A stretch of DNA of 64,000 nucleotides from Mastigias papua. Taxonomy: Eukaryota; Cnidaria; Scyphozoa; Rhizostomeae; Mastigiidae. The stretch spans positions 2,151,001-2,215,000 of the forward strand of contig OZ025267.1 in assembly GCA_964019165.1 (NCBI GenBank), given 5' to 3'. The translations under genes were made by a program, and so were the position numbers. This document shows, piece after piece, positions 1 through 64,000 of the stretch. Positions within the stretch are counted from its first letter, which is position 1. The number at the start of each line of letters is the position of its first letter. A model generated the notes under the pieces. It was not told the DNA's origin. It saw only the letters and a program-made list of their open reading frames with translations, and searched no databases.

Positions 1-1
1 T

Positions 2-49
2 GGAAATGATGAACCAAAACCAAAGAAAAGGAAGAAGGCTAGTAGATAG
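2..49 (+). CDS. Possible last codons of a convergent gene
   Basis: The first bases read GNDEPKPKKRKKASR then TAG (47-49). A short, acidic-then-basic tail of this kind is typical of a nuclear protein, with PKPKKRKK resembling a nuclear localisation signal. The gene would run off the left edge and point towards DYNC2H1. With only 15 codons the gene cannot be named, and chance cannot be excluded. Confidence 0.3.
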   Translation, partial: GNDEPKPKKRKKASR

Positions 50-763
50 GAAGATTGAATGAATGATGTCAAGCACCTGTCAACATTTGATCTTCTTTGT
101 GGCTTTTTTAATGCCTGTATATATATAAAGAGTAGACTTAATAAGAATTTAGTTTTACTTATTGTATTATAGACTGTTCACTTTTGCTCTATTTTACTTG
201 ACCTTCTTTTTAAAGTGACCAGTTGCACATTTTGTGTAGCCTGTACTTAGTCATAATATGCAACACATAGTTTGTATTTATTGACCACCTAGAAATTGCA
301 ATGCTCAGAACCAGAGTAGAGGCAAATTTTTGGCTTTAGGGTTTGACCAATCAATGATAAGATGGCTCTCTCCCTGATAATCTTTTGCCTAATATGACCA
401 CATAGTGCTCAGATTTAGCTATGCCTTTGGTAAATTCTATTTATATATTGATATCTGATAATTATTTCCTTGTCTTTAAGTATAATGGGCCTTACATGAT
501 TGATCATGTTTCTAGGGAGATTTTGTAATGTGATTTTCTCTTAAAGCCATTGTAAATATTACAGATAAAATAATCTATTCTGTTAATATAAAATGTTGAA
601 GCATTGTATTTTTGATGTGCCACATTGATTTTTTCCCTTTCAAAGTTCTTTTCTTATGTACTCTTGTGACAACCTCCTTTAGTTTTAAAAAATTACTTGT
701 TTTGTTGATGTGGAAGCTTTATGTAGGAAAATATGGCCACTTTTATGACCATTTTATATGAAA

Positions 764-769
764 ATTAAA
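764..769 (+). terminator. Candidate polyadenylation signal for the left-edge gene
   Basis: ATTAAA, the commonest variant of the signal, on the plus strand about 715 nt after the putative stop at 49. It nearly overlaps the minus-strand signal of DYNC2H1. Confidence 0.25.
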
Positions 770-774
770 TCTTG

Positions 775-780
775 TTTATT
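775..780 (-). terminator. Candidate polyadenylation signal for DYNC2H1
   Basis: AATAAA on the minus strand, about 400 nt downstream of the DYNC2H1 stop. A second minus-strand AATAAA lies at 277-282. Which one is used cannot be told from sequence alone. Confidence 0.4.
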
Positions 781-1179
781 CATTCATAAGATAAAGTGCC
801 ATATATGGAGTATGTAAAATGGGGGGAGGTTAGGAGGTAGAATGAAATGTGAACACTTCATATCCAGAGACCCTAAAGACTGCATTAATGAGAGGGATGC
901 CAACTTTTACTATCAAGTCTTTTCCTCAATCAATTAGAAATATATGTAGTTTATATTACACTTAACTTAGATGAATTAATTTAGTATTAGTTAAACTTAG
1001 TTGATGAATATATTGCACAATGCCAAGGACAAAGCAAGACCACTTGACCAAGAAACAAATTTGAATACATGCAATACAACCGAATTTGATCAATGAGAAT
1101 GTACAAGACCTAAACTGAAACTTGTTAAAACATGCCACGTGTCTGACGTAATAAAACAATAGGCACATATCATCGACAG

Positions 1180-63018
<61,839 letters not shown>

Positions 63019-64000
63019 ATCTAGTTAGCGCGATGGGCCTAAAAAGAAAAGGACTGCTAGCATATTCCATGTGGATAAAATATTGCAATGCTAAAATGTT
63101 TCTAACAATCATCCAAAAAAGTCATCCTAAATTCACTCATTTTCATAGTTTGTCAACAGAGTGAGGTGCAGCTTATCTCTAGACTACACCATTCTTTTAC
63201 ACATCCGCCATAAATTTGCAATATAATTTAATTTACAATATAATTTACATTTTTTATTAATGTAAATACTAAGTGATATTCGACAGAAATTAGAAATGTG
63301 GTATTAGGATTCTTGCAATTTCCTTCATGTAAAACCAAGAAGACTTAAATGTAGTTCATGGCAATACGAAATAGATACCTCCATAATATGAAGCAAACTA
63401 CCCAATATAGCAATATAGCGTAAAATATTCAATTTTTTCTCTTTCGTATATGCAGCCATAAGTCCTAACAACCCATATGTTGCTATAATACAAATGTCCG
63501 GTGTTTACATTCATAATGAAGTGAATTATTATTCCCCCGCAGAGGCATATCTAGGAAAGGTACTCGCAGCGAACTGCCTGTTGATAAACTCTCAGCTGGT
63601 CATTGAGGAAGGGGGTGACCAAACCAGCCAGATAATTATTGAATAACTATGTCAAATATTCATAAATATTAATAACCAGAAACTGAGCAACCAGTAAATA
63701 ACTTCAACTCAAATATTAGTTCAAATATTGGTAGGGGAATAAGTATCTTAATGGAAAATTTTAATCTGTGTAACGAGATCGCAAAAGACGCATTTGATAT
63801 GCACAAATAGCTGCTGATGCTGGCGAAGAAAAAATCTTATTAACTTTATAAATCGTGTGTCGTATATATTTATGCATGTTGTATTACCTACTATCATACA
63901 ATAAGGCTACTGGCATTGCAAGTTGATCACAAATTGCAAAAGCGTCTTCATAATATGAAGCTAGAGATGTAAGAACAGGGGGACAACGAGACACTTGCTT
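63019..64000 (-). promoter_or_regulatory. 5' flank of DYNC2H1, with possible 5' UTR splice acceptor
   Basis: Upstream of the ATG the sense strand shows a pyrimidine-rich tract ending in AG (63039-63040), 20 nt before the start codon, so an upstream non-coding exon and an intron in the 5' UTR are possible. I see no other gene, no clear TATA box and no full X-box (the RFX site common at ciliary genes) in this kilobase. The promoter position is therefore open. Confidence 0.35.

Larger units (their letters stand above)
50..1179. other. Intergenic 3'-3' region between DYNC2H1 and the left-edge gene
   Basis: This AT-rich stretch has no convincing coding sequence on either strand. It should contain the 3' UTR of DYNC2H1 (leftwards from 1179) and perhaps that of the gene ending at 49 (rightwards). 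Two candidate polyadenylation signals of opposite strands lie only a few bases apart at 764-780, so the transcripts may end head to head. Confidence 0.5.

Noticed and set aside
63479..63491. X-box (RFX site) upstream of DYNC2H1
   Set aside because: GTTGCTATAATAC keeps only one half of the palindromic motif; too many mismatches to call.

Overview
This window is animal nuclear DNA: AT-rich, dense in introns, microsatellites and short transposons, with one very large spliced gene on the minus strand. The gene is recognisable from end to end as DYNC2H1, the heavy chain of cytoplasmic dynein-2, which drives retrograde intraflagellar transport in cilia. Working exon by exon I place 75 coding exons between 63018 (ATG) and 1180 (TGA). 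All 74 introns are GT-AG, the reading frame is kept at every junction, and the exons add up to 4304 residues, close to the human protein as I remember it (about 4307). The Gag-Pol type of an intronic retrotransposon and the ancestral-looking intron richness suggest an invertebrate, perhaps an anthozoan cnidarian. That placement is an inference; no marker gene fixes it.

Layout, left to right. Positions 1-49 may hold the last codons of a convergent plus-strand gene, and the two 3' ends appear to meet near 760-780. Exons 75-72 (C-terminus) lie at 1180-3014. A 5.6-kb intron follows that holds a complete, young Ty3/gypsy-like retrotransposon (3878-8377) in antisense orientation to the host gene. 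From 8650 to 53627 exons alternate with short introns (AAA6 to AAA1, then the linker and tail), and these introns carry a series of MITEs and simple-sequence arrays. The second giant intron (53628-58580) holds a 2.5-kb fold-back element with 780-bp inverted arms (54273-56768) and a 5'-truncated RTE-like LINE (about 57130-58425). The N-terminal exons occupy 58581-63018. The last 1 kb is 5' flank.

The main points for a second look are: (1) an in-frame 34-codon candidate cassette exon inside AAA1 (35611-35712); (2) a gypsy-like element with 120-bp LTRs that end TA...TA instead of TG...CA, with a serine-tRNA primer site and an intact fused Gag-Pol; (3) the long-armed fold-back element, whose arms each carry an almost identical 129-codon THAP-like frame; (4) composite pentanucleotide arrays in inverted, collinear arrangement on both sides of exon 21; (5) MITEs lying a few bases from the splice donors of exons 16 and 12. 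I saw no prokaryotic features, CRISPR arrays, rRNA genes or intact tRNA genes. Exon and element limits were read by eye, and transposon family names rest on termini and motifs, not on database searches.
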